From positions 248,001 through 312,000 of the forward strand of contig JAZKJV010005543.1 of assembly GCA_037367405.1 (NCBI GenBank): DNA of 64,000 nt, given 5' to 3'. The translations under genes were made by a program, and so were the position numbers. This DNA comes from Ottelia alismoides. Lineage: Eukaryota > Streptophyta > Magnoliopsida > Alismatales > Hydrocharitaceae. Under the pieces are notes generated by a model. The model made no database searches. It was not told the origin of the DNA and saw only the letters and a program-made list of their open reading frames with translations. This document shows, in pieces, positions 1 through 12,264 of the stretch. Positions within the stretch are counted from its first letter, which is position 1. The number at the start of each line of letters is the position of its first letter.

Positions 1-717
1 ACAAACAAATCACAAGCAAGCAACCACACGAGACACGGATTTTTACGTGGAAACCCTTAATCAATGTGAGCAAGGGAAAAACCACGGGGCAAGACCGGCA
101 ACCAATCACTACGGTCAAAATGGAACCAAAGTTCTTCCCGGTTTTATTGCCTACAAAACCGAGGTACAAGCCACACACAATGGATAGTTCTTCTACAAGT
201 AACTAACTATCCCTAGGTATCTAAAATACCAATATTATGCTCAAAACAAGATAGATGGATTGACTCCTCTCGTGGGCTCCCGGATGGAGACCCAAACTCG
301 GCTTCGGCTCCTTGAGGTCGTCCGCAACGACCTCCACGATGCTCCTCTCGAACTCGACCAAAGAAACCGGCCTCCCTCTCAGCCCTAGCTGTAGCCCGCG
401 TCTACGGGGGAAGGGGGAAGCCCTGCTGTGACCTCCTTCCCTCTTGACCTCTCTCTTCCTCTCACGCGTGGAGGAGAAGGGCTTCCATGAAACCCTTGTC
501 GATGCACTCGGTTTTTGGCTGGAATGGGGCGTTTTTTCTTTTGTGGAATGGGTCTCTCGCTGGGACGAGTGGGGCATCGGATGGGCACATTCATCCCTGG
601 AATGGGGCTATCCAATGGGGTTCCCACTTGCTGAAAAAATTCAGTAATGCCCCTGCCAAAGTGGTAAATTACTGCTGCCCCCAAGTTGGGGCTGGAACAT
701 TGCAAATAAACCCAACA
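1..717 (-). mobile_element. LTR fragment of a copia-type retrotransposon
   Basis: Read on the minus strand this block starts with TGTTGGGTTT at 717 and runs to the window edge. Near its far end it has the arrangement often seen close to the 3' end of plant copia LTRs: a GTTTTTCCC stretch, then GGTTTCCACGTAAAAATCC, then a CA-poor tail (positions about 20-100). The middle is GC-rich and codes for nothing recognisable; the open frames there are chance products of composition. The other end lies outside the window, so the target duplication cannot be checked. Assignment to copia rests on pattern recognition of the LTR, not on any coding domain. Confidence 0.5.
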
Positions 718-1658
718 GAAAGAGTATACTTATCCCACACAATATGTTGGACTTATAAGCCCTTGGCCATCAATGTAACAAAACTTAATATTTTATCATA
801 GCCAACTGAGATGAATTTTTGTGAATGCACTTAATATTAATGTCCTTTTGTGCAATTAGGATTATGTACCGTGGTCATATTGAATACCATGCGGTTGGGA
901 GGATGCAATTGACTTTTACACGTGATATTCAATAACGATCTCCAGTGTGAGAAAAAGACATGCTCTTGTGCACCTCTTTATATCTTTTCATTTTAAGATG
1001 CATAACGATTTTGCTAACAATGCTCACAATCAAACACATTGAAAAACACCTAAATTCAATTATCCTTTAAGCCATTGCTTTACGTTGTAAGAGTTAGCAA
1101 GATTTTTGAGCTACATACTTAAGCACACAATTATTAGTTAATTGACAAATATGAAATGTTATCTCCACCTAAAGAAGAAGACAATTGAAAAAAAAATGTA
1201 TATAAGCATCATGTTAAATGTAGATAAAATGTATCAAGTGATAACAAACATTTTCACGATCAAATTAAAAACCTCCTCCGTCTATTCTTTCACCCTCGCA
1301 GTCGCAGGTTGGAAAAAAACCTAATTCCAACGAACCAACATTCCCCAACTAACACCCGATCCAAGGGCCCCGAGACCCCCACGCCATTCGCACGGACGTC
1401 CCAGATCCTCCGCGCCTTCCGGCGGGCTCGTCCTCCTGATCGCTAGGGTTTGAAAATCCGCATCCCCTCAGTGCCCCCACCTCCGCAACTCTTCGCGGGC
1501 TCCACGCAACCCAACCAAGCAAGCATCCGCGATCCTGTCACCTCCCTCGCGCCTCCCAGTTCGATCCAACGGGTCCCACGTCCATCAACGCAATAGCACG
1601 CGCGGTAAGCGCACCCCAAGTGAGTGGCAGAGCAGCCGATCTCCCCATCCGGGGGGCG
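718..1658. other. intergenic DNA and distal promoter of the NRP1-like gene
   Basis: No gene is visible. Positions 718-1270 are AT-rich. From about 1320 composition turns abruptly GC-rich, as expected for a promoter-proximal region of a plant gene with a GC-rich first exon. No repeat boundaries were found. Confidence 0.6.
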
Positions 1659-1666
1659 TATAAAAG
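1659..1666 (+). promoter_or_regulatory. TATA box of the NRP1-like gene
   Basis: TATAAAAG lies in a GC-rich context, about 168 bp upstream of the ATG at 1827. Transcription would be expected to start near 1690, giving a leader of roughly 135 nt. The leader contains a short CA run (about 1760-1768) and a telomere-like box at 1792-1807. Confidence 0.7.
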
Positions 1667-1791
1667 GGTAGCAGAAGCCTTGCCCTTCCGCGTCCCCCGC
1701 CGAGCGGAAAAGCAAGTTTCTTCCGCCGCGCGCCGCCACCTCTTCTCTCCTCCCAGCTCACACACACACTCTATCGCATTACACTGCCCAA

Positions 1792-1807
1792 TTAGGGTTA
1801 GGGTTAG
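1792..1807 (+). promoter_or_regulatory. telobox-like (TTAGGG) repeat in the leader
   Basis: TTAGGGTTAGGGTTAG stands 20 bp before the NRP1-like start codon. Short telomere-like boxes (AAACCCTA on the other strand) are known near the start of many plant genes linked to cell division and translation. Here the unit is six bases long, not the seven-base TTTAGGG typical of most plants. Confidence 0.5.
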
Positions 1808-1826
1808 TTTTTTTTCGCGATCGACG

Positions 1827-4373
1827 ATGGTCGCCGAGAAGGGGAAGAAGCCCAAGGCCGGAGGCGACGCCGAGCTCGACGAGTCCTCGCAGCTTGTCAT
1901 CGCCGTGGAGAAGCTCCAGGAGGTCCAGGAGGAGCTCGAGAAGGTACCAAGTTCCCTTCTTTTCTTCAGTTTTCCTATGTCGGATCGCAGTGTTGTGGTG
2001 GTAGTGATTGGGTTTGATCGTCTGGTGGTCTTTTTCCTCAGATCAATGAGGAGGAGAGTGACAAGGTGTTGGAGGTGGAGCAGAAGTATAATCAGATAAG
2101 GAGGCCGGTCTACGTCAGAAGGAACGATGTCATCCAGGCGATCCCGGATTTTTGGTTGACGGCGGTACTTGGTTCTTAACCTCTCTCGGTGATTGGATAA
2201 AAGTGGCAGATTTTTTGTTCTGGATAACGGTTGGATTGATTTTGGTTTTTTTGGCGTCTGCAGTTCTTGTGCCATCCCATGCTTGGGGATCTCTTGAACG
2301 AGGAGGATCACAAGGTGGCCTTTTGTTGAATTATATTGCACTGCATTTAAGTAGACATATTCAGTGGTGTGCTTAATGTATACATGATGGTGGTGTAGGT
2401 ATTTAAGCACTTGCATTCTATAGACGTGGAGGACTTGAAGGACGTGAAGTCCGGATTTTCTGTCTCCTTTGTGAGTTTCAACTACTATGTCGGGAGTTCT
2501 TGCTGGGCTATTGTGAACTTTTCTGATGGACGCCATTACTCTCTCCTCTGCAGATCTTCAATCCGAACCCATTCTTTGAGGATTCAAAGCTTACCAAGTC
2601 TTTCACTTTCTCAGATGATGGGACGGCACTCATAACATGCACTCCTATCAAATGGAAAGAAGGTCAGGTATGGTATTGGTGATGATCAATTATCGTCATT
2701 TTCTAGTCGGTCTTGTACTCTGGTTGTCGTCAGGGAGTATTGTTCTTAATTTTGTCCTTATTAGGATATTGCAAATGGGAGTCATCCTGAGAAAAAGGGA
2801 AAGAAAAGGCCATCTCCAAATGAAAGGTATGATTTTTCCTGTATTTATGTTAAACTGTCAGCTGCAGTTAGAAATAAGGTCTGTAACTTCATAGATAATT
2901 GTTTTTAAAGGTGTTAATTGGTATAAGGCGGTGCGGTACTAGGTGATGGGCATGTAACCTAACATTACATAAAGAAAGCAAGTATAATTTGATAAAAAAG
3001 CACTTAATTTCTCTGAAAAACCGAATAGTTAATTTGTTAGTTGTAATATGTGTGACATAGGATAGTCCCATTGTAAAAGGAGATCTACCAAAAATCTATG
3101 CAGTTATTCTATTTATGCGAACTATCATACTAGATTTGCCACGCTGGTATCCCCCTCAGTTTAAGTCATTTATGTTAAGTTCAAGTTTGATTGCTGGGCT
3201 GGTAACCCTTTTTAAAATTTTAAACAGGTTTATATATTGTCCCTTTATGAATATGTTGACCTTGGGTGGGGTATTAGAGTGGCAATCAGCTACCGTGTTC
3301 TAACTTCTAATACTCGATTTTAACAAGTATATGGCTGGCAATTAGTTTTTAGGTTTATCTATTCATCTTCATAGAAAATCCTACTCCAGGTGTCCTAATT
3401 TGCTTGCAAAATCCCTTATGCAATTAAATCTCAATGCAAGAGAATTACATAATTTGGAATTTGGATCAAATTCAACCAAACAAATGGATTCTATGATTGT
3501 TCAGCTGTACTTTTGATCGAATTAGCATGATATTTTTGCCTTTGATTTTTTTTGGATTTGCGTAAAAAAATAATCATGTATTTATTCTGTTTCTAGTTGG
3601 AAATTTATTCACCCTATTTAATGAAGCTTCTTTGTTGGATTTTCTATTTAGGTTCTTCCTCAAACTTCCTTATAGTTATATATTTCTGTTTTATCTTTGC
3701 AGTTTCTTCAAGTGGTTCAATTCTAACCAGCAGGAGAGCCTATCTGAAGACAATTGTGACGAGGTAACCTAATTTCATGTACTTTCTGCTCGTGGTTGCT
3801 TAGTTAGTAATACATGGCCTCTTTTTTGCTACGATGCTGTTACTTCTGCTTTAGTACCTTAAATGATTGGAAGCAAGTAAACTACATTTTTGCCATGATG
3901 CCATGTCGGTAGATTATGTATCATTTTTCATATATTTTCTTGCTGTTCTGGCATATTCTGAAGAAATTCCCAAATACAGATTGCTGAGATTATTAAGGAT
4001 GATTTGTGGCCCAATCCCCTCAAATACTTCAACAATGTAAGACTTTGGAATGCTTTCACTTTATGCCCATTTCAGTTTTTATCCCAAATTTTGCTACATC
4101 TATTTGCAAAAGTTGATGTTATAAATTAATTTCACTCTACTATAGGAAGGCGATGATGATGATACCGACGGAGATGGGGCAGAGGGAGAAGATGTCAATG
4201 TAAATTTACCTTCACTGTTGATTTCCAAGTAGAAATATCCATTTTCTTAGTGTATGGTAGCTATCTGCAAATTAATTGCTTTTGCATTGTTTTTTTGTCA
4301 ACCTCAGGAAGGTGGTTCAGATGAAGATGATGAAGATGATGTCGATGAGGATGATGAAGAGGAAGATGAATAA
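1827..4373 (+). CDS. NRP1: NAP1-related protein (SET/NRP-type histone chaperone)
   Basis: Ten exons give a 258-residue protein: 1827-1943, 2042-2164, 2264-2314, 2399-2470, 2554-2667, 2765-2826, 3703-3763, 3980-4036, 4146-4199 and 4308-4373. All junctions are GT-AG; all are phase 0 except the exon 6/7 junction. Length is close to Arabidopsis NRP1/NRP2 (about 256). Residues about 20-70 form the long dimerisation helix (from [20 protein letters not shown] through [14 protein letters not shown]). The NAP earmuff follows, with [40 protein letters not shown] and FFKWF. A basic cluster KKGKKRP at about 169-175 may be a nuclear signal. The last 39 residues are the acidic tail, nearly all D, E and G. 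Known role of the family: nuclear chaperone for H2A-H2B in nucleosome assembly, root growth and DNA repair. The start is fixed by the family N-terminus and the TATA box upstream. Confidence 0.94.
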
Positions 4374-5713
4374 ACCTGACTTGTTCTTGCAGCTGCTTCC
4401 TGTAAAGCTCTTACACCCGACTTGTGCATCGATGGCAAGGTTACTCCCAGATAGAAGCAAGGGAACATTTAAGGATCGCAGCTTATTAATCCTTTTTTTT
4501 GCAACATCTTGGATTTCTTTTTTAACTTTTCTTGAACCCTACTATTTTCTCTATAATAGTTGAGCTTGTTTTTGAACTTGATCGGAAGTAATACACCGTA
4601 GTGGATATTTTGCATTTTCCGTTCTTATAAAAATGGTTTCCTATCGATGCTATTGCTACTCATCTATGGGCTGAAGGGTATGCGTGGGGGAATTAAAATC
4701 ACGGTTAAGCCTTTGTCCAGATATCTTAGGAATACAAGACTTCTGGGAGGTTTTTAAAGTGCCAAATGTAATGCACTATGTGCATACCTATTTACTCGAA
4801 TCCAAACAATGTCATGATTTACAGAATGGGGTCAAAAAACTCATGGTCTAATTTGATGAACAGATATGGTTAGCTTGTTTGATTGTAATTTGGTGAGGTG
4901 GATATTTCATGTATGGGTTTGTAACCAGCAGTATTTGGTCTATATATCATTTTGCTTTAGTAAAGTCATATGTTCTATATATCAGAGTTTTAAGCTGGCA
5001 GTCTCTTTTAAGCAGGAAATTGAAAAAAATGATAATCCGACTTTTATCTGAATTCATTTTGTAGTTGACGCTCCCAAGTGCTTATCTGGATAAAATGGGG
5101 ATCGGAGACCGATGATGATATCTGATCAATAAGGGATGAAAGGTTTATGTTAGAGTATTATTAACCCCAAATTTGTAGCAAAATGGATTATAGGCTCATC
5201 CTATCTTAAATCATGGGGTTTTGACTGAAGAGTAACCCGGCAACCAGGCAATTTTTGGTTCTGGGAGAGGGTACCTCTGTCTGTTTGTTAGAGTAGAGGT
5301 ATCCATTGATTAGTCTCTTGGTTTTCAGGAGTGTTTCTTACCCCAACGATGGATAATAGCCCTTATTGAATTCCCTGTCTCCCCTTCATTCCTTTCCACT
5401 GCTTGATTGGGCATATCGATGCTTTGGGTTATCTGTGCTCCCACACCTTCAAAAGGCGGTATCATGTTGTTATCTGTTGCTCGAGTATAATTGGTTGTGG
5501 TTGGTCAATTATTAGCTGTTGCTTCAGTGGAGCAATTGGTTAATGAGGTATCTTCATGGAAATTGGGTACACAGCTATCTCTTTTGAGGGGAGTTTCATG
5601 AACTAATCGATGAGGAGTTGGGGCTAAAACTTGGAAAATTTGAGGGGTGTTAACCCTTACTCTTGTTTCTAGGACATGTGTAACTTCCTAGCCCCCCGAC
5701 ATTAATACGTGCA
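4374..5713 (+). other. 3' untranslated region of the NRP1-like gene and AT-rich intergenic DNA
   Basis: The stretch directly after the stop is T-rich and probably includes the 3' UTR up to about 4.65 kb, but no poly(A) site can be fixed. I see no gene or repeat boundary in the rest. Confidence 0.5.
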
Positions 5714-5920
5714 ACATTACACCCATCCCTTCCGACTTCCTCTAGTACGAATAGAAGGTAATGAACACATATTCGACGGGAAACTAATATGTAAGCACTT
5801 CTCGTATCTAACTAGACATTACACCCATCCCTTCCGACTTCCTCTAGTACGAATAGAAGGTAATGAACACATATTCGACGGGAAACTAATATGTAAGCAC
5901 TTCTCGTATCTAACTAGACA
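5714..5920. repeat. exact 102-bp tandem duplication
   Basis: The unit beginning ACATTACACCCATCCC at 5714 is repeated from 5816 with no mismatch that I can find, ending at 5920. The period is 102, a multiple of three, so an open frame (5709-5954) runs through both copies and gives a 34-residue peptide repeat. I do not recognise the peptide and see no splice sites or promoter, so I do not call it a gene. Perfect identity in otherwise decayed DNA means a recent duplication or an assembly error. Confidence 0.85.
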
Positions 5921-8900
5921 TGACGAATATTGGTTCAAAACCTTGGCGTCTTAGTCCTTTGCATATTTGGGACTGGCTTAATAGTTCACTGAATAATTGT
6001 GCTAAGTGCACGAATCATGGAATATTCTCATTTCTTTAACGTAAAAACTTGGATCCACATGATCTGACTGAAGATACTACACTCATTTAACCCTAAGATC
6101 TAATTGTTTAATGATTCATATAGAAACGCTTGAGCCTAAAAGAGTTACATATGTAATCAATATGCATTCATACAACCACAAGTGGGAAAGATGTATAAAA
6201 CTTGGAATAAAGTCCATCTAGATCAAGGCGCCAATCTTTTTTCTTTGAGGCAAAAAATAGGGAAATGCGTAAAAATGTCCACCCTAACTATATTAAAAAA
6301 TGAAGAATACTAGGGCTATCTTATAGGAGCTAGTACTCGAGGAGAGTCTCGCATGAAATTAAATTTTCAATATAAAAGCGATCAGAACTAAAAATACTAT
6401 ACCACATTATACTCTTGCTGTAAGCCTGTAACGTCATGGGCTTAGGTTCCTGATCTGTTAACAAAGAGAAATGGCCCGGACAACTTATTGGGTTCAGATC
6501 TGAATGAATCCGTTGATAACTACCTAAAATGCTTAAACTCAAGTTATTAAGTAGTAATCTCCATCACTTACAAACCACATCCACACTTTATGAATTTTAG
6601 ATGTAGGACTATATTTGAGAGTTGAGGTATTACACTTGCTAACTTGATCCTTACTTTAGATCGACCTGAATCCATGTCCATAAGGTAGATTGCAAGTAAA
6701 GAGTGGTCATCGAATGACGAATAGTAAAATATATAAGTGGTAAACACGTATTGTAATGAAGTTAAAGCTATTAACCAATATTTATTCTACAATATGGTTT
6801 GTTTCATTTTCCGATTCATAACAATGTAGAATATGATAGGTATGTATAATTATCATCTCTTATCAAAGTATTCAATGGAAGTAATAGAAACCAATCATGT
6901 AGTCCATTCAACTATGGTTATACCCAATCACATCAAAGTAGTTAACATAATATATATAATTGTCTACTCAACAAGTATACAATAGAAGCAACATCTTTGT
7001 AGTTAGCTAACTAATCCAAATTTCCTACACCCCATATACTAATATCTTTTGATAAACAAGTGATAATCCGTATAGCACAATGTAGTAATCATGGCAATCA
7101 CAAATGAAGAAACACAAACATAGCCATTCTATTGACAGGAAGGAAGACAAACATGGCAAAGGAGTAAAGCATGATATATATCAAGACTGAACAAGGTCAT
7201 CACAAGTACATTTATTCATCAAGAGAAGTGGTCCAACCTTCATTGTGAATATATGTAGATTTAGATATATGATTATTAGCGCACTTGTCTAACCTAACTA
7301 GCTACAATCCTAAAGTGAGAGTGGATGTAAGGTATTATCCAAGTATAAGATTACCTAGTCCCTGACTCCCTATACACTGCATGGAACACAATTGATGGTT
7401 GTTTTGTATATGGTTGCATCTAACATGGGTGTATCGTGTATCGAAGAGTATAATCAATTCATCCTACAATAGATTGTGTTGTCTGACTCTTTCATTCAAA
7501 GGGATTGATGAAACATGATGGATTTTAGTGGCTCCACTTAAAGAGATGTTGAATGAGATTTCATCATATAAAATCGTAACATAACGCACCTAAGAAAATC
7601 CCAAATGATCCATGGATTAATATGAAAGAGTTCATGCTGATTATCAATGATGTTCGATGTATAATGCATTGGTTGGATTACTTTAGCGGTCATTATCCCT
7701 AGTAGCAGATTCAATATGATATCAAGCCTATATACATGGATATACTATATCCATATCAATATCTTCAAGTATATGCATTGATCGCACATATATGATATCC
7801 AATATGCTGCAAAGACTCGCCTTGTTTTAAAAACCAAACTAAACGGGCTGATTCAACCAATTAAACAAACAACTTGAAGAATAACGATCCAACCTTCCTT
7901 CCGATTTTTATTCAAAAAATAAAAACCAATCAAAACTTGCCAAAGCCTGGTTAGATCATTTAACCCACTTGAACCAAACCACATATTCAACCATCTATTT
8001 TTTGACAAAAAAATAATTTTGAATAATTTAATAAATTGCAAACTTTTAAAATTATTCATAATTTAGTCCCATTTTAACCCACATTATAGTACTCCTTTAT
8101 CTCGTGTCCTTCCACATGTGCTAATGACCCATTATTGCCTTTCTTTTACTGTCGTATGCGCATTGCCTCTCTCTTCTCACATAGGTTGTCTACTTCCAAG
8201 TTTCCAACTATAATAAATGAAAAAGGTATTGTCATAATCATAGTAAGAGAAGCACTAAATTAACTATACTTGTCAGTGATTAGCATTTAAATAGTTTTAA
8301 AATTGTTAATTTTGTACATCACATATACATATTTATATCAATTTTATAAAATATGTTTATTATGTCCTTTTGAGTTTTTCTAATAACATTTATACCCCTA
8401 GCTTTTTATCGATTGCACTCGTGCTCCTATGTTCTTAAGAAAATCATAATACTATCCTTATGTTGGTATAATATAGGAGCACAAGCATACTAATAAAAAT
8501 CCACTATGCATTTAAAAAAAATACTGGGCCACACATGTAACTGTAAAAGCAATATGGGTATACGTATTGTTGTCAAAACTTGGAAGGACAAGAGCGGACA
8601 ACCCTTATAAAAATATGATGTAGCATTTTTCATATTTATTTATGCTATACCGGTCTAACTTAGTTCGACCCGGTTGAACCATACGAATCAAACCAAGAAT
8701 ACAATGGTTTGATCTCTTCCGATTTTTTTTGAACTGATGATGTCATCACCGATTCGATCGGTTGGTTCAATTGGTCAGACCAAAAAAATAAAAAATCAAT
8801 ACTCGCTCGATTTGATGTCCGTTTTGATTTTAAAACCTCAAAGACTCAACACTTAATCTTTTCCTTGGTGCACTTAACATAAAAACACCTAAATATGTGA

Positions 8901-10666
8901 AACATAATGTCACATCATCAAACTAGTAATCATCACATCACCTCCTCCTAATGAAGCAATGGTAGATACATCAAGACACGTGGCCAAAATGCCTACACAT
9001 AACGCATTCATTATAACCTTTAATGCGCCTTAGTGCATCATCTTTCTCGAGCATTTTAGGAGATGTCAGATCCATTAGGCTTACTCATAATCAACAATAT
9101 GCATTAGGCTTACTCAAGATGTGGATCTCCTACGAATAGAGCTCAGCATATAACGATTTAAGCCTCTCCGTTAGTTATTCACAACATGCATGCACACATA
9201 ATACACAACATGAGATATAACGTTATCTTAAGAACACCCAATACGTCTCAAGCACCAAATCACAGATCGTACGACAACAAGTATGACTATTTATATACCA
9301 ATTAAGCTATGCAGTAATTAAGGTTAATACAAGAAGGGATTCATGCATAGCACTTCAAATACATCATCATGAGTAACTAGCACACCCATCACAATTTATA
9401 ACATTAATCGAACCTGTAACTCAAGCAAACACTATTATGACATATAACGTTTTGACAAGATCTCCAGACAATTCGGAAGTTGAACATGACAATGGGGCTT
9501 AAAGGTATTGGATGGCCCGTCTCTAAAGGATGTGCTCAAATCCGATGAGATCTGACCTCGAAACCGAAATCCAACATATAGAAGAACAAAATACAGAAAA
9601 CAACAGCAAGAAGGGGAGATCCGTATCTTACGGACGCGACGAACAACTCCCTCACGGTGAACTCTTTGCGTCAGCATTCTCGGCTCCCCGACCGGAACTC
9701 CGGCGACCTCTGGCGACTAGAAGGCGGAGAATGTGGTCTGGTCGACCAGATCCTAGCCAAACCTTCTTTTACATTCGGGTTCGGTTAAACGGATCCGAGC
9801 ACGGATTCGGGTCTGTTTACCGGCCCATTATCGTAAAACAATCATACATCCTACATCCAATGTCGGATTTGGATATTCTTGATACAGTTGGAAAGATATC
9901 GACGAGCTCTACACAATAGGATGTTCATATACCTTATTTGATATTGAATGAGGTCGGAAATTTGAAAATAAGAGAATGAAAGTATAAGAGAGTCGGACTG
10001 AAATGTTGGTCTCGAGCCGTATTGAGACCGAATTTGAATGTGGATTCGGTACCTAACCCGTATTATAGTGTCTTAGTATGTATCGAAGTCTCAAGGTCTT
10101 TCATATACTACAAGTTCAGTTGACTCATGAGGAGGATGATAATTTCTGACCTACAAAAAAACGGGTTGGGAAGAAAACACTCTAACAAACTAATTTATCG
10201 TCTTTTCATACACTCAGGCTTTAATACAAAATCTTTGAAAAAAAACCTTCCACCCGAGAATTTCATACTTTCATGACTTAACTTCCATGATAAGCATGAA
10301 TAAGAACGAGAGCACAAAAGAGGTTAATCTGGGTTAATAGATGCCAGGAAAGCATGAATCACATCTTGTGCAAATGTAGTATCTCGAAACATCTATTTCA
10401 TAAATTTGGATTTTTTTTAAATATTAAAAGGTTATTCTCGGTCAAAGTAGGGGCAAACAAACTGATTTGCAGACTATTTCACTCAGCTAAAACGGTCAGG
10501 GTCTGGTAGGAAAGTTGTCAATTCCTCCACGGAGTGGATTATGTAAATTAAATAAATTTATTTGGTTTCATGTCTCCAATGCTACTTTTGTACTCTTGGA
10601 TGCCTCCACGAGGATGAAGTCAAATCATGGTGATTGAGTTTGGTTTGTCTGGTGGCACCAAATATA
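5921..10666. other. AT-rich intergenic DNA without recognisable genes
   Basis: I see only long AT-rich DNA with many stop codons on both strands. A small GC-richer island at about 9600-9830 carries an open frame (9530-9919) of no recognisable family. Positions 8640-8830 contain a run of related GGTTCAACC/GGTTGAACC words, which suggests an old repeat that I cannot name. Confidence 0.5.
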
Positions 10667-10702
10667 GAGACAGACAGACAGACAGACCTCTCTCTCTCTC
10701 TA
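10667..10702. repeat. compound microsatellite (GACA)n(CT)n
   Basis: Five GACA units are followed directly by a CT run. It has no evident link to a gene. The 10.7-11.2 kb stretch after it has an unrecognised open frame on the minus strand (10926-11153) without further support. Confidence 0.85.
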
Positions 10703-11229
10703 TGTTCCTCGGCGGAAGTTCTCTACAAACAAACATTTCCCTGCTTTTGGTTTTCTAAGCCAAATCTATTAGGGTTTGGTGATGTTAAAACCTGGACATG
10801 TTATGCTCTTTGGGGAAAACCACTCCCAGCTGCTCGGCGATGGTGACTGCACGGTTGGAAGATCGATGGCGTGGACTCAATAGAAGGGAGCTGCTGCAGC
10901 GGGATAGGAAGCCTTATCCAATCCCTCATCTGATGCAAGGAGCTTCATCTGGACATTCTCCCTGTCCTTTTGAGGGATAACTAAGGACCTTCTTATTCTG
11001 GTCACAGGCATCAATCAGATCACGGATTTCATCAACATGGGAGTATGGGAGTGTGTCTGAGTGGCAAGACAAGACCTTCTTCTTTAGAAGTTGGACATGC
11101 AACACTTTAGAAATTCTGTGTGCTACAGCACTAATGATGAACTCTTGAAGCACAGATGCCTTTCAAAAACTCTGCCACTATAGACTTCAATGCGGTTAGG
11201 TTTGACAGCGAAAAGCTTGGTGGTCACCC

Positions 11230-11700
11230 CCTTCTGCCCATACCTGTTGCTACCATTGCCACAATGACTTGGAATCTTTGAACAACATCTTCTTTGACTG
11301 CCCCTACGCATTCGAAGTTTGGTCAATGACATGCTCCGCTCTTGGGCTTTCGGTGCATGCATCTCGCACCCCTACAGATACCTTGGCTTGGAATAAAGGT
11401 TGCAACTCCTCCGCGATCTAACAATGCTTTGACATCTCTCTCACGGCAACGGTTTGGGAGATTCAGAGAGAAAGGAATGGATGTTGGGCTGATGGAACGT
11501 TCACCTCGGTTGCGTCCGTTGTGACCAAAGTGGTGACAGAAACCTTTATTCTTGGAAGGTAACCGTGGGCCCCGGATTTTGTTCTCCTCGAGCTTCCATC
11601 CAATCTTCTTTTATTTCCACTCCGTATTTCTTCATGCTTGTAACTAAAGCTTGAACCTTCCTTTTGTAACTTTACTCGGTTTCATAGCAACATACAAAAA
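11230..11700 (+). mobile_element. 3' end of a decayed LINE (zinc-binding RT tail)
   Basis: From about 11250 the plus strand reads CYHCHNDLESLNNIFFDC, followed by PYAFEVWSM. This is the zf-RVT zinc-binding segment (C-x2-C ... F-F-x-C ... VW) found at the C-terminus of plant LINE reverse transcriptases. The frame is broken by a stop near 11420, and an A-rich 3' end lies at about 11690-11700. The element is cut off at its 5' side. It lies downstream of CUL3 in opposite orientation. Confidence 0.65.
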
Positions 11701-11709
11701 AAGAGCGAA

Positions 11710-12264
11710 TAAATCCATTTTATTTTCTAAAAAATGGCATGGTTTTCATACGAAAGAGTAACAAGAATGGCATCGCATGCAGAGGTACTGCTCAAATGAT
11801 TAAAGCACCCATCCGCCTGGCCAAAAGTTCAAATGATCAGCCCCGTCAACCATAGATAACGAGAAACCCCACAACAATTGCACCCAAGACATTCATAGTT
11901 TCTTAGCACCTACAAACGTATACAGTTCAGTGGTACCTTTTTGCAAGCTGGATCAGGATGCCAGAACTGCAAAGCATCAGTCGCTACCTCCGCATGCACA
12001 CCGTGAAATGACGGAGATAATGCACGACTAGGGGATCATACTCTCCAGATTACACCAACAATTAGCATTACAAATTAGACATTTGTCAAGGAAAAGGATC
12101 TTGAGAGATGGGTAGCTTTAAATCTAAGAAGTGGAAAACCTGACAGACGGAGATCAAGATATTGCATCAAACACATTTGAGAGAGTTGCAAGAGAGCACA
12201 TTTGCTTATCTGTCACATACAGGAGGGTCACATAACCCGCTCTTTTAGAAGACAACAGGTGATT
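11710..12264 (-). other. CUL3 3' flank and probable 3' untranslated region
   Basis: No open frame of note is present. On the minus strand this is the sequence just after the CUL3 stop codon at 12265-12267, so part of it should be the 3' UTR. I cannot place the cleavage site. Confidence 0.5.

Noticed and set aside
1538..2536. 332-codon frame on the minus strand
   Set aside because: It runs antisense through exons and introns of the NRP1-like gene, whose splice structure and protein are unambiguous.
9530..9919. 129-codon open frame on the plus strand in a GC-richer island
   Set aside because: No recognisable motif, no promoter and an equally long open frame on the other strand. It looks like a composition effect in an old repeat.
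10926..11153. 75-codon frame on the minus strand with a protein-like look
   Set aside because: No family recognised and no flanking exons. It could be an exon fragment, but nothing supports this beyond openness.
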